Source: Globisporangium splendens
Taxonomy: Eukaryota > Oomycota > Peronosporomycetes > Pythiales > Pythiaceae
Direction: 5' to 3'
Length of the DNA stretch: 64,000 nt
Assembly: GCA_006386115.1 (NCBI GenBank)
Contig: VFIW01000008.1
Location: 620,001 to 684,000, forward strand
Positions 9,908-19,862 of the stretch are shown here, one piece after another. The translations under genes were made by a program, and so were the position numbers. How positions within the stretch are numbered: the first letter of the stretch is position 1; every line of letters starts with the position of its first letter. The notes under the pieces were generated by a model that was given only the letters and a program-made list of their open reading frames with translations, had not been told where the DNA came from and ran no database searches.

Positions 9908-12217
9908 TCAAGTTGGAATCCGCGACCAGCAGATCTTGCGGCGTACTTCTTGCGAGGCAAATTTGAAAATGAGCGACACAACCAAGGCATCGACAGCACT
10001 TCGAACGGCTGGCTTGGTCGACTTGGATTCAAGCACGCTCAGAAAAGCCAGCTTTTGAGTAAGCGGCACTGGGATACTGCTCAGCAGTTCGTCTTGGAAA
10101 GCCGCGTCCAGACGATCACGCTCGATGCACTTGAGGGGAAACTCGGTGTCAACGACACGACCAAGCGTCGTCGTCCGCGACGGCAGATCCAACTCCAACA
10201 CCCGCAGCGTCTTGTTCGCGCGCAAGACTCCGATGCAACTGACCAGCCCAAAAACACCGAGCGGATGGCAGAAGAGACGCAACTCTTGCAGCGCTGGAAT
10301 TTTGTCTTCGCGTGAGAGAATGGAGGCGAACCGCTCAAAGCCATCCACTCCCATGTCGTTGTTGTTCAGGTTGAGCGACAGCAGACGACCACCTAGATCA
10401 CCACTCAGCGCATCCAGCAATGTGTCAACTTCGGAACGCTGCAATCGCCAATTCTCCAAGTCCAAATGCTCAAGATTCACACATCGCGTACATATTGTTG
10501 TCAAAAGATCCGAACGGTCTCGCGCAATGCATCGTAACTCCAGAGAACTTAGACGAGGACCCACGAGTTCAATCAAGGCTTGCAACGCTGCGGGTGAAGT
10601 ATTCCGATCGTCCATGTCGTTCATGATGAGTCCAAATCGGCGCTCACAAGGTGGAGCTGACTTCTTGGCAGATACCGCTGGCTCACTCTCCACGATGATT
10701 TCATCCGTTTTCACCCAGCCAAGTCCAAATCCTGCAAGGACGACGCCCGTCCAGGCCGTTCCTTCGTAAAGAACCTCCATTTCGGATTCATCTTCAACGA
10801 CCGCGACAATATTGAAGCTCTCGACGGGTTCCAAGCTGTCGGGGGCTTCCGCAAAGACTTTTACACCTTTTGCCATACGACCAACTTTCAGTTGAAACGG
10901 TTCGATGCTATTCACAAGCTCAGTATTACCATCAAATAGCAGCTCGCCTGCTGGATCCCGGAGCGTGTTCTGGAACGCCTCGATGTCTTCAGGTTGCACG
11001 TACGTGCCCGTCAAATCAATCGTGTGCAGGTTGCAGGCGCTCTCAAATCGTCTCGATCGAGGATAGAATAAACTGAACGCCAGCCATCGCCAGCACTGCC
11101 TGCGCACTCTTGGCGTCACATCACCACTTAGGTAGCTGGAGAAAGCGATAGTGCTGGGCTTGCAACCGTACCGTAACGATGAGCATACCGCTGCGTAATG
11201 TTCCATACCAAACGAACTGTGAAATGAAAACTGTTGTAGGCATTGCACTTCCTGGTCGCACGTTTCTGGATGTAGCGGTGAATAGGTACTCGGATCTTGA
11301 TTCAAAGCTGCGAGAACTAGCGAGCGGAGGTTTTGTGTTTCATCCAGTGACAGCTCCGAAGCTTTTTGCACATAACCTTCGTGCACCAGGATCTCTGGAA
11401 TGTGTTGGTGTGCCGCCACTAAATCGCGAAGTAGCTGTAAAACCGGTGGGTCCATGTCGGCGACGCTTAGATACAGCTCATTGACGCCAAACTGACGATC
11501 TGGATGCGCAAAGATTTGGTCTAGCAGTCTCTGGATCAACTTCAAGCAGCCAAGTTGCAGCTCGTAATTGACAAACCACATTCCGAACGCAATTGATTTC
11601 GCTGGGATCTCACGCGCACGCAGGAACTCGACAAGGTGTTCGTCTTGCTTCTCCTCCCCCGCCGTGGCAACAGATTTGTAATCGAGTGGTGTCGTCATGA
11701 ACGTGAGCATTTCCTTCATGAGCGGTTCCTCAATCGATGTGGACGGGAACGTAAACGCAATCCTCGGAATGTGCGGGTCCTCAAGCCGCCACTTGTTGAC
11801 CATGGAGATCTCGGACTCGGAGAAGAACGGCGTCACCAATTTCTTCCAAAACGCCGCTTTCAAATTTGGATACGGCGTGAGCATATACGAGCATTGCGCG
11901 ATGCGCGCGATCACCTGCAGACCAATCGAGAGCGCTGTGCTGGCATTCTCTCCTTCTTCTTCGGTCTCGCTGTTTTCACTCTCGCTCGCTTCTTCTTTTC
12001 CTGGAGCGTGGTGCGCGGGCTGCTCGTCCAGCAAGTTCTCGAGCTCGACGAACACGATGGCCTTCTGTTGCAGCAGTGGCCCGTTCTCGCTACGCGAGGG
12101 CGTGAGGAACTCGCTGTGCACGGACTGGCCGATGACCTCGAGGGCGTCTGTGAGCTCCTCGGCGAGCGCGAGCGCGTCTTCGAGCGTCAGCCGCGGCGGT
12201 CGAACTGGCGGCGCCAT
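9908..12217 (-). CDS. Large leucine-rich-repeat protein with SH3b-like segment
   Basis: Single exon, 769 aa from the ATG at 12217 (MAPPVRPPRLTLEDALALAEEL). In-frame sequence upstream is unlikely to be coding. The first 460 residues are helical and acidic with no family I can name (a Glu-rich stretch at about 70-95). Residues about 466-512 (SFNIVAVV..YEGTAWTGVVLAGFGLGWVKTDEI) look like a bacterial-type SH3 (SH3b) barrel. Residues about 545-690 form RNI-type leucine-rich repeats (LSSLELRCI, LEHLDLENWRL, LLSLNLNNNDMGVDGF, LQELRLF). There is no signal peptide, so it is probably a cytosolic scaffold. Its function is unknown. Confidence 0.8.
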   Translation of the reverse strand: MAPPVRPPRLTLEDALALAEELTDALEVIGQSVHSEFLTPSRSENGPLLQQKAIVFVELENLLDEQPAHHAPGKEEASESENSETEEEGENASTALSIGLQVIARIAQCSYMLTPYPNLKAAFWKKLVTPFFSESEISMVNKWRLEDPHIPRIAFTFPSTSIEEPLMKEMLTFMTTPLDYKSVATAGEEKQDEHLVEFLRAREIPAKSIAFGMWFVNYELQLGCLKLIQRLLDQIFAHPDRQFGVNELYLSVADMDPPVLQLLRDLVAAHQHIPEILVHEGYVQKASELSLDETQNLRSLVLAALNQDPSTYSPLHPETCDQEVQCLQQFSFHSSFGMEHYAAVCSSLRYGCKPSTIAFSSYLSGDVTPRVRRQCWRWLAFSLFYPRSRRFESACNLHTIDLTGTYVQPEDIEAFQNTLRDPAGELLFDGNTELVNSIEPFQLKVGRMAKGVKVFAEAPDSLEPVESFNIVAVVEDESEMEVLYEGTAWTGVVLAGFGLGWVKTDEIIVESEPAVSAKKSAPPCERRFGLIMNDMDDRNTSPAALQALIELVGPRLSSLELRCIARDRSDLLTTICTRCVNLEHLDLENWRLQRSEVDTLLDALSGDLGGRLLSLNLNNNDMGVDGFERFASILSREDKIPALQELRLFCHPLGVFGLVSCIGVLRANKTLRVLELDLPSRTTTLGRVVDTEFPLKCIERDRLDAAFQDELLSSIPVPLTQKLAFLSVLESKSTKPAVRSAVDALVVSLIFKFASQEVRRKICWSRIPT

Positions 12218-13309
12218 GGAGGGCGGATGGATGATGATGTCTGGCGCGTGTTGCCGATCGGATTGTGTGCACAATATGTGTGGTGCTTTTTGCTGTTTGA
12301 CTCCCGCGACCCAAAATAAAAACACAAAACAACAACGGGTCGAAACGACCAGCACTCTTCGAGTTTACAAATTCCAACACATTTCGCTAGGTGGCAGAAG
12401 AGTCACCCAATTTAAGAGTCACATTCACTCTCGTCGGCATTCGTTTGGGTTCTTTCCGGATTATGAAACCCCTACACCTCGGCAACTTCAACGCGCGCCG
12501 CATTGCAGTTGCGTTTTCTGCCTTTTCCTCTGATAAAGTGACGCCACATCGAGCCACCGCCGCATCAAGCGCGCCGCTTCTCAAATGGCAACATGAACGC
12601 GCGTGGGCTCAATGGACAGAGCGTCTGCCACGCTGCTTGGCTGGCACAGGGAGCACGTCGTCGTCTCCCCTTCAACGCACTTGACAGCACCGGAAGGATG
12701 GCAAAGAGGACAAGTCCTCATCATGAACACTGTGTGTGCGTGCGTGTGATGTGTCAAGGCATTCGTTGCACTCTCTGTGGTGCAATTGCCAGGCGCTGCC
12801 GTTTGTTCAGTTGACACCACGAGAACAGGAGATGGAGTTTGTCGGGCGAGCTGGCAATGAACTACAGTAACTTCACCAAGGTCGCATGTATCGAGAAGGG
12901 ATGGCGCACAAGCAGAACAGCGCATCCCTTTTGGATGTGTGCAATTCTTCACTGCCTTTCTCCTCTGAAGCGCCTGGAAATCGAGTCAGCTCGCCGCCAA
13001 ATACCAGGTGCAAAGAAGATTCCTCCCCTCCCCCTTCCTTCACAAGGGAAGCGCTCGATTATGACCAAGCAGGTATGTGTTCCGCTCGTCGTGTGAGGCG
13101 CAAATCTTTCTTCAGTATTATTAGCATGCTCGCCCGCGTGTACATTTAGGTCTAGTCCCACTCTTGCAGCAACCTCAATCGCTCCAGCGTCCTCAAGATC
13201 TGTTGGACCTGAGCATTATTGGCCAGCGATCGTACTTGAATGAGTTTCCTCTGCGACTGACACCGAACATGGCTATCTGGATCGTAGATGATCCAGATGA
13301 GGTGGCATT
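12218..13309. other. Gene-poor stretch
   Basis: About 1.1 kb upstream of the LRR gene. Open frames on both strands here start with non-ATG codons and overlap each other. One antisense frame (about 12581-12930) has several CxxC pairs but no recognisable fold. No gene is supported. Confidence 0.5.
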
Positions 13310-13744
13310 GTGCTACCGGAGCCCATCCACATTGCATCTTCGCTTTTGGGAGGTAGGATTGATGACGAGGCTTGGGACCTGATTGCACGGAGTTGTGATC
13401 TGGATCCACTCAAGCGTCCAGGAATGACTGAAGTCATGAAATGCTTGTGCTTCCTGAGCGAGAAAAACCCAATTCCGATACCACAGACTGGCGCCGAAGT
13501 CAACAAGCAGTGTAGTCCACGAAATGACCCTGGACAAGTGATCCACATTCCAGTGGTGGAAGCAGCTACAGAAGTACACGAAAGCTCTCCCACTTTGAAA
13601 TCAGAAAGCTGCCCTCACCCGCAGTGGGCTGCACACAAGAAACAGAGACTCGTCAGTGGCTCTGCTGCAGATGCAGGTATACAAGTCACAGATGCTGTGC
13701 GGCGGCTCGCATTTGAGTGTATCTGGGGGAGCTACCCAATATGA
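13310..13744 (+). pseudogene. Relic of a TKL-type protein kinase C-terminus
   Basis: The frame contains RIDDEAWDLIARSCDLDPLK followed by RPGMTEVMKCL. This is the last conserved block of tyrosine-kinase-like kinases (subdomain XI, with the invariant Arg), then a Ser/His-rich tail. There is no ATG at the front. None of the upstream catalytic blocks (VAIK, HRD, DFG) occurs on this strand nearby. I infer a decayed fragment of one of the many oomycete TKL kinases. Its exact left edge is unclear. Confidence 0.5.
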
Positions 13745-14299
13745 CGGCATGCATGATCCAAGATATTTCAATTTTGAGCAAGTTGAAGCTCAACTCCTTC
13801 TTGTTCTTCCGCCAACCAGTAAGCTTCGATTTATCTTTCGTATTTAATTCAAAAGATAGAATTCTCGAGCGACGCAGAACGATATAAACTCCAAGATCTC
13901 GTGTAAAAGGTTGCTTTGTAGCCGTGGCAGTAAACGATGAAAGCGCATCGGCTTTTTTGCATGCTCGCTCGCGTCATGGCAGCAAACGGTGATGACAGCG
14001 TCAACACTTTGAGGATATACTTTCTTACAGGTCTAAGAAAGGTCTGAAGTGTTTGTTTGGTCGGTGTCTCACTTTTTGTCATGTTTCAATTTTAGTCAGA
14101 CACCCCATCACCCACATTAAACACCCATATCGTCGTTTGATTGGGTGATATGTGTTTTTGTGAAATATTGGCGAATGGTCTGATGGGTGATCACATTAAA
14201 GAGACATCGCCATCAATTTTCACTGGAAGCGAGCAACGGTTTGCATTTTCAGCAACTCTGCACGGCGCCATTGACGACGAGAGCAGCAGCAGCAACAGC

Positions 14300-15409
14300 A
14301 TGTCCACCGCCGCGTCCAGTCCCTTCGTGCTCGCCAAGGTACGCTCTCTCTCTCTCTCTCTAGATATGCGTGGTTCTATGCATAGTAGCAACATGATTAC
14401 GATCAGTGTGTGTGTGCATCTGTTGGCGGATCAATGCATGGAGCTGCTCGCACTTGCATCCGCAATCCGACGATTGAGTACGTTGTGAATTACGAACGCT
14501 TTCTCTAACGCGCTATGGATTTATATCTTTAGGTGCGCCACAATGTGAGCCTGTCGCCGTGCCACATCGCTGAGCCGCGTGTGGGCATCGAGCAGGAGAT
14601 GACAAGTCTGCTCATGCGGTACTCGGAGCAGCTCGAGGGCGTGATCCTGTCGTTCAGCAACGTCAAGCTCGACAAGCCGTTCGGCCACATCGTGAACGAG
14701 ATGCCGTACATCCACTGCAAGGTGCTCGCGGACGCGCTCGTGTTCCAGCCGAAGGAGGGCATGGTGCTCAAGGGCACCGTGAACAAGATCGGCAGCAACC
14801 ACATCGGTATGCTCTTTGCGGGCGTGTTTAACGGCTCCGTCGCGGCCTCCGAGCTGCCCAAGGGATATGTGCACAACTACGCTCAGGACGCATGGTACGT
14901 TTATCTATAAGTAAGTAAGTGCATATTTAATGGAATGCGCTTGTTAACCTGTGTACTGCGTGTGTTTAATGGTGCAGGCTGGATCAGTTTGGCAACCAAA
15001 TTGCCGTAAACGACACGGTCGAAGTCAAAGTGCTGAGGTAAAGATTTCGTACATTGCTTCTCCTACACTGTGAACACAGAAAGCTCATTTACCTCTTTCT
15101 CTCTCTCTTGTCTATTTAAACAGAGTACACGTCGCTGGTGGAATGATCGCCATTGAGACGTCCATGCGCAGTGTAGGTGCTGCGAAGAAGACGACGAAAG
15201 CACATGTGTCGGAGCCAATCGCCTCGCCGTCGCCAAAGAAATCCTCCACAAAGAAGGCGAAGCACGCCGCCGCCAACGATGAAGCCGGGTCGAGCAGCAA
15301 AAAAGCGTCCAAGAAGCGCAAAAACGGCGAGGACGAAGCGCCAGTAGAATCAGCAGAAACGAAGTCCAAAAAGAAGGACGCGTCCAAGAAGAAGTCTAAG
15401 AAAGAATGA
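14300..15409 (+). CDS. RPA43: RNA polymerase I subunit RPA43
   Basis: Stalk subunit of RNA polymerase I that contacts initiation factor Rrn3/TIF-IA for rRNA synthesis. Exons 14300-14338, 14533-14894, 14978-15037 and 15124-15409; all joins are in phase; 248 aa. The short first exon (MSTAASSPFVLAK) leads into VRHNVSLSPCHIAEP. Residues about 14-170 form the SHS2/RPB7-N plus OB region typical of the family: a block with LEGVILSFSNVKL, then HIVNEMPYIHCKVLADALVF, PKEGMVLKGTVNKI, and GMLFAGVFNGSVAASELP. The C-terminal 90 residues are Lys/Ser-rich, probably nucleolar. An in-frame ATG at 14150 would add 50 residues; I chose the later start because similarity begins there. Confidence 0.9.
14343..14361. 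repeat. (TC)n microsatellite
   Basis: CT dinucleotide run at the start of the first RPA43 intron, immediately after the donor. Confidence 0.85.
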
Positions 15410-15590
15410 GCGCTATAGTACCAGCAGTAAACCAGACAACCAACATAGATCGCTAGGCTGTACGGAAACAGGCAGTGTACCTATCGCAAGATAGTAAACG
15501 CACGCTAGCCCCAGCAGCAAACATACATTTAAATATTCATTCTGTGTTGACTCGCTCGCTGTCTTTTGACGCAGAATAGCTACCGCAAAG

Positions 15591-16985
15591 CTACTGCATG
15601 CTGATAAGCCCCTCGAGGCGCGCTGGCACGAGTTTCAGCGGCTGCTTTGGGTCGCAGATGCTCCAGTTCGGCGACTGCTGCGCCTTGTGCCACTTGAAGT
15701 CGTTCACGCGCGACCAGAGCCCGTTGTCCTTGAGCAAGCCCGCTTTCTCGAGCTGCTCGTCGAGGCCATCAAAGTGGAGTCGGTACGGACCAAACTTCAT
15801 CTGGTGACAGTCTTCGATGATGGGATGGCTGCTGATGCGCAAGTGGAACGTCGTCGCGTGACTTAAGTGCACGCGAAGCTGTCGACACGCGACGAAAAAC
15901 TCGCACGACACGCAGTTCTCGAGCCACACGCTGCCCCACACGGGCGACGTGTAGATCGTGCACTGCTTCAGGTCGTCGCCGCGGATCGCCGACGTCTCGA
16001 CGCACACAAAGATCGTGCAGTTGGTTAAGTGCGAAAAGTTGAGGTCGCGGCGCTTGGTCGTGGAGTCGTCGGAAAAGCTCTGTTGGTCCACGATGATCAC
16101 CTCGTTCTGCCGATTTGCGTACACCAGTTCGTCCATGTTGGCAAACAGGTTGCTGCTCTGCGAGTCCGTCTTGGAATCATTGCCCTCGCTTTCTGGTTTG
16201 TCGTCATTACTGCCATTGTTGTCTTCTTTTGTTGCCGTTTTCTTGGCGCGTGCGCGGAATGTGAATTTCTTGCGCGGCGCAAACGTCGTGCGTGTCGTCT
16301 CCACGAGCTCCAGGAGCTTCGAGACGATGATCTGCGACTGACGGATATCATACGGCGACAGGTACATGGACGCCGCGGACGCTGCGTCGTCGCGCATCTC
16401 GCCAATGCGCAGCACGAGGTCGTTCAGTTGGATCTCCTTGTTCTTGTCACACGGCATCGGCTGCTTCTTTTGCTCTACAAACGCGCCAATCTGCCTGCGA
16501 ACCTCGTCTTCGCGCGCTATAAACCTCTTCCAGAAACTCTGCACAAGATCATCCGCATTCAGCTCATGACTCAGCTCGCGAGTCGCTTTCTCGAGCTGCT
16601 TCTTGTCTTCGGCAGCCTTGCGTCGCTCGTTCAGATCGTACTCGATGCTCTCGGCGTGGGTCACGAGGATCGGGAACTCGCCGACCGTGTTCAGTTTCTC
16701 CTTGCGAACAAACGCACCGTGCAGTCGCGGACACGCGAAGTACGCCATGCCGTCGTACGAGCCGTCGTTCTTGCCGAGCGGCTTGTCGAGTCGCACGCCG
16801 ATCCATTCGCCCGTGGGAAGCCCTTGCACGGCGCCGATGTACGCGACCTCGCCGTACCGCTTGATGCTGGCACGCAGACCGCCAGTGGTGCTCGAGGAAA
16901 GCAGTTCGCAGCGCATGCCCAGGGTGATCGCGCCGTCGGCGCTCGCAGCCGCGCTCTGCGGAGTAGACGCATTGTCATCCGCCAT
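15591..16985 (-). CDS. CAP-Gly plus TBCC-domain protein (tubulin cofactor C-like)
   Basis: Single exon, 464 aa, start at 16985 (MADDNASTPQ). Residues about 24-100 form a CAP-Gly domain, with the diagnostic GKNDGSYDG and GAFVRKEKL. A coiled-coil-like helical region follows (about 100-240, as in the spectrin-like N-terminus of tubulin cofactor C), then an acidic linker. Residues about 290-440 form a TBCC/C-CAP beta-helix (LNFSHLTNCTIFVCVETSAI, CTIYTSPVWGSVWLENC, FFVACRQLRVHLS, HPIIEDCHQMKFGPY). Cofactor C stimulates GTP hydrolysis by tubulin during heterodimer release. Whether a catalytic arginine sits in the usual QLR position is plausible (ACRQLRVH) but not proven. CAP-Gly is usual in cofactors B and E, so the fusion is notable. 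Confidence 0.85.
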   Translation of the reverse strand: MADDNASTPQSAAASADGAITLGMRCELLSSSTTGGLRASIKRYGEVAYIGAVQGLPTGEWIGVRLDKPLGKNDGSYDGMAYFACPRLHGAFVRKEKLNTVGEFPILVTHAESIEYDLNERRKAAEDKKQLEKATRELSHELNADDLVQSFWKRFIAREDEVRRQIGAFVEQKKQPMPCDKNKEIQLNDLVLRIGEMRDDAASAASMYLSPYDIRQSQIIVSKLLELVETTRTTFAPRKKFTFRARAKKTATKEDNNGSNDDKPESEGNDSKTDSQSSNLFANMDELVYANRQNEVIIVDQQSFSDDSTTKRRDLNFSHLTNCTIFVCVETSAIRGDDLKQCTIYTSPVWGSVWLENCVSCEFFVACRQLRVHLSHATTFHLRISSHPIIEDCHQMKFGPYRLHFDGLDEQLEKAGLLKDNGLWSRVNDFKWHKAQQSPNWSICDPKQPLKLVPARLEGLISMQ

Positions 16986-17921
16986 GTTGCCAATTGCTGC
17001 TGGGCGAGAAATGGATGTTGACCCTTCCCGACCGCCGCCTTTATACACCAACGATTGGCTGTAATGCAAGTGATGGGTCCGGATATCAACAAATAGAAAC
17101 AATGTATTTGTATCTGCCTTTTGGCCAATGAGTAGATGCGAAGTATTTTGCAGAGTGTTTGTGGTTATTGACCTGAGGCTTGATGATGCTGGAGAAGCTT
17201 GAATGGAAGTTTACATGCGGTGCTGGGCGGCGCTGTCGCAACGAGCCTTTTGGTGTTTTTGAGACCGAGTGAATTGGTCCACAATGCTGAACGGTCTGTT
17301 CTCAACCACTCACCCATTGCTGAGACTTTGTTGCTTCAATGAAACTTCCGAGGTGCGAGTCCATCAAATTCAGGGTGCCTACTGAAGTTGGTGCAGGTTC
17401 TCTCACCCAGTAGAACGATGGGCTAGCGCTCTTTCGAGGCGTACCAGAATCTCGCTACCTAATATAGAGCATTCTAGGACACACTAATATTGTTTGGTGA
17501 ACAAACTGCACCGACCAACTTGTGCATTTTTGTGAAAGTTTTACGCTCCAGATCAGCTGCTGCACTTGTCCTCTCAACACACCGCTCTCTGGAAACCGAG
17601 AACACAAGCTCACCCCCATTGGTCCATGTTGAACCCGCATCGGATTGGCTGAAATGATAACTTTATCAAATTAGCCAATCGTCACATCCGAAGACAAATA
17701 TTCCGTCCAACCAAAAGCTACAACGTATTCGGGTTTGGGTTTGAAGGGTTCAGCAGATGAAGGGTTGCTAAATGAGAGGCGAGGAGTGATTGTCGCACAA
17801 CTCTGTTCTGTAAAGAGCAACTCGCAACCTAAAGAGCTCTTCGAAATCACATCGCAGAAACCAATTTCCACCGCAAGTCACAAGTCCATTCGACAACCAG
17901 CAAGCAAACACAGAAGCGAAT
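16986..17921. other. Intergenic promoter region of the GYPPQ cluster
   Basis: 936 bp between the TBCC gene and the first GYPPQ gene. It includes an inverted CCAAT pair (17643-17680). The last 180 bp are duplicated upstream of the second GYPPQ gene. No coding region was seen. Confidence 0.6.
17643..17680. promoter_or_regulatory. Inverted pair of CCAAT boxes
   Basis: GATTGGCT at 17643-17650 and its exact reverse complement AGCCAATC at 17673-17680, spacer 22 bp. Upstream of the GYPPQ gene at 17922; a candidate binding site for NF-Y-type factors. Confidence 0.5.
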
Positions 17922-18230
17922 ATGCACGGAGGCGGCCAACCACCACACGGATACCCCGGACAGCCAGGTTATCCTCCTCAACAAGGCTATCCTCCTCAAC
18001 AAGGCTATCCTCCTCAACAAGGCTATCCTCCTCAACAAGGTTATCCTCCACACCCGCATGGATACGCTCAACCAGCCTACGTAGCGCAGCCTGGCGTCGT
18101 GTACGCCGGTGGCAAGATGAAGCACGGCAAGATGAAGTTCAAGCATGGGAAGCACCACAAGCACAAGAAGTTCAAGGGACACAAGATGAAGTTCAAGGGC
18201 TTCAAGCGAATGAAAAAGTTCTTCAAGTGA
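17922..18230 (+). CDS. GYPPQ-repeat protein 1
   Basis: Single exon, 102 aa. It opens [16 protein letters not shown], then carries four GYPPQQ hexads and a GYPPH unit. A conserved hinge ([19 protein letters not shown]) follows. The last 40 residues are almost only Lys, His, Phe, Met and Gly ([20 protein letters not shown]), ending KKFFK. There is no signal peptide or membrane span. The XYPPX-type front resembles the repeats of annexin VII, rhodopsin tails and plant GPRP proteins, which can self-associate. The basic/aromatic tail could bind membranes, nucleic acid or metal. Function is unknown. First of three tandem paralogs; the 5' region and first 20 codons are nearly identical to the second. 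Confidence 0.8.
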   Translation: MHGGGQPPHGYPGQPGYPPQQGYPPQQGYPPQQGYPPQQGYPPHPHGYAQPAYVAQPGVVYAGGKMKHGKMKFKHGKHHKHKKFKGHKMKFKGFKRMKKFFK

Positions 18231-18798
18231 GCGCGTTTCTTCTCCAGGGATCTCGATAGCCGTGGCGACGATATCTCGGCGTCCTGCATTGTTGTGCTGT
18301 CGGCAGTTTTGCTTGCATTCGAATGATCCTGGTTCGTTTGGAGAAGCGTAATCCAAAGAGTTTTACCAAAATACTAAGCGCAAATATATACACTAACATA
18401 CATGATTCTGCTTGCGAAGCAAAAAAAAGCTTAATGGATCTGGATATTTGGATACTGTCAATTGCTCGTCTGCAGCTAAGCGTTGCTATTACCAAGTACA
18501 CGCCACATGCGCGGTATGGCTTTTTGCAAAGGTCCCATGTTGCAGTGTTTATCCCAGATGCAAATGAGAGTTGCTGTGCAAGTTGTGTGACCTTGAAAGG
18601 AGTGATGGTCGCTCATTCTCAGGGTTGCTGAATCAGAGGAAAGGAGTGATTGTCGCACACTCTCCCCCACAAGCTCAAGCGAGTGCAGAGCAAGAAGTCA
18701 AACAAGCAAGCACACGAGCGAGATCCGATTGCAGAACCCAATTTCCGCCGCAAGCCGCAAGTCCGACCGACAATCAGCAAGCAAGCACAGAAGCAAAG
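18231..18798. other. Intergenic, contains duplicated leader of GYPPQ gene 2
   Basis: About 570 bp. The stretch from about 18605 to 18798 matches the sequence upstream of GYPPQ gene 1 (shared GGAGTGATTGTCGCACA and later blocks), marking the tandem duplication. Confidence 0.7.
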
Positions 18799-19275
18799 AT
18801 GCACGGAGGCGGCCAACCACCACACGGATACCCCGGACAGCCAGGATATCCTCCTCAACAGGGATATCCTCCTCAACAAGGATATCCTCCTCAACAGGGA
18901 TATCCTCCTCAACAGGGCTACCCTCCTCAACAGGGATATCCTCCACAACAAGGATACCCGCCACAACAAGGCTACCCGCCACAACAAGGATACCCTCCTC
19001 AGCAAGGATACCCTCCGCAACCAGGCTACCCTCCGCAACCGGGCTATCCTGCGCAACCAGGCTACCCTCCGCAACCAGGCTATCCTGCGCATGGACAACC
19101 CCACGGATATGCTCAACCAGGCTACGTAGCGCAGCCTGGCGTCGTGTACGCCGGCGGCAAGATGAAGCATGGCAAGTTCAAGCACGGCAAGCACAAGAAG
19201 TTCAAGGGCCACAAGATGAAGTTCAAGGGCTTTAAGGGCAAGGGCATGAAGAAGATGAAGAAGTTTTTCAAGTAA
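18799..19275 (+). CDS. GYPPQ-repeat protein 2
   Basis: Single exon, 158 aa. Same plan as the upstream paralog but with about nine GYPPQQ units, then GYPPQP and GYPAQP variants, the [18 protein letters not shown] hinge and a basic tail ending MKKMKKFFK. The start [13 protein letters not shown] is identical to gene 1, and the untranslated leader is shared. The extra repeats suggest slippage expansion of the 18-bp unit. No targeting signal was seen. Confidence 0.82.
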   Translation: MHGGGQPPHGYPGQPGYPPQQGYPPQQGYPPQQGYPPQQGYPPQQGYPPQQGYPPQQGYPPQQGYPPQQGYPPQPGYPPQPGYPAQPGYPPQPGYPAHGQPHGYAQPGYVAQPGVVYAGGKMKHGKFKHGKHKKFKGHKMKFKGFKGKGMKKMKKFFK

Positions 19276-19862
19276 GCGCGCATGCTTGAGTTTATGGAGA
19301 ACAAGGTCGCGGGGAATCGCTTTCTCTTTTTCTTCACCAAGAGGCAAGGGGATGACTGCGACGATTGTGCTGATAATTTCGCGACGACGTGCGTTGCCCT
19401 AATGGCATTTTTTGTTTGTATTCTAGCGCAATCCAACATGTTTAAACACGAAATAAATACTAAAGCGCCAAGTAGATACGCTACGTACATTTTTCGCGTA
19501 GTAGTTCTGGCAGTAGTGTTTGCTTGTAAACCACACAGGTGCTCGTTATCTTGCTTTCAATGCAGCACTTGCACATGCGCGGCATGACATTGTCCCATTC
19601 GATCAAAAAGATCGATTTCACAGTAGCGAGCAAATCAGAGCTGGAGGGGTTATGTAGGTTACGTAACCTTGTAGTTACGTTTGACTGGATTTTTTGGTTC
19701 GGAGAAAAGGAGCCCATCTCCATCGTCAAGACACAACAGCAGCAACATGGCGGATTGGCAAGAACGATGTAGCAATCACTCCGCTGTTCTCCCTTCTCGC
19801 TGCAAACAGCCTTCGTCACAACAAAGAAGGAAAGAGAGGCGAGAAGCACGACACACGCTATC
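19276..19862. other. Intergenic
   Basis: About 590 bp between GYPPQ genes 2 and 3. It probably holds a 3' end and the third gene's promoter. No gene was seen. Confidence 0.5.

Noticed and set aside
12581..12952. Antisense frame with several CxxC pairs
   Set aside because: No ATG at its start, cysteine spacing fits no known zinc domain, and it overlaps other frames of equal quality.
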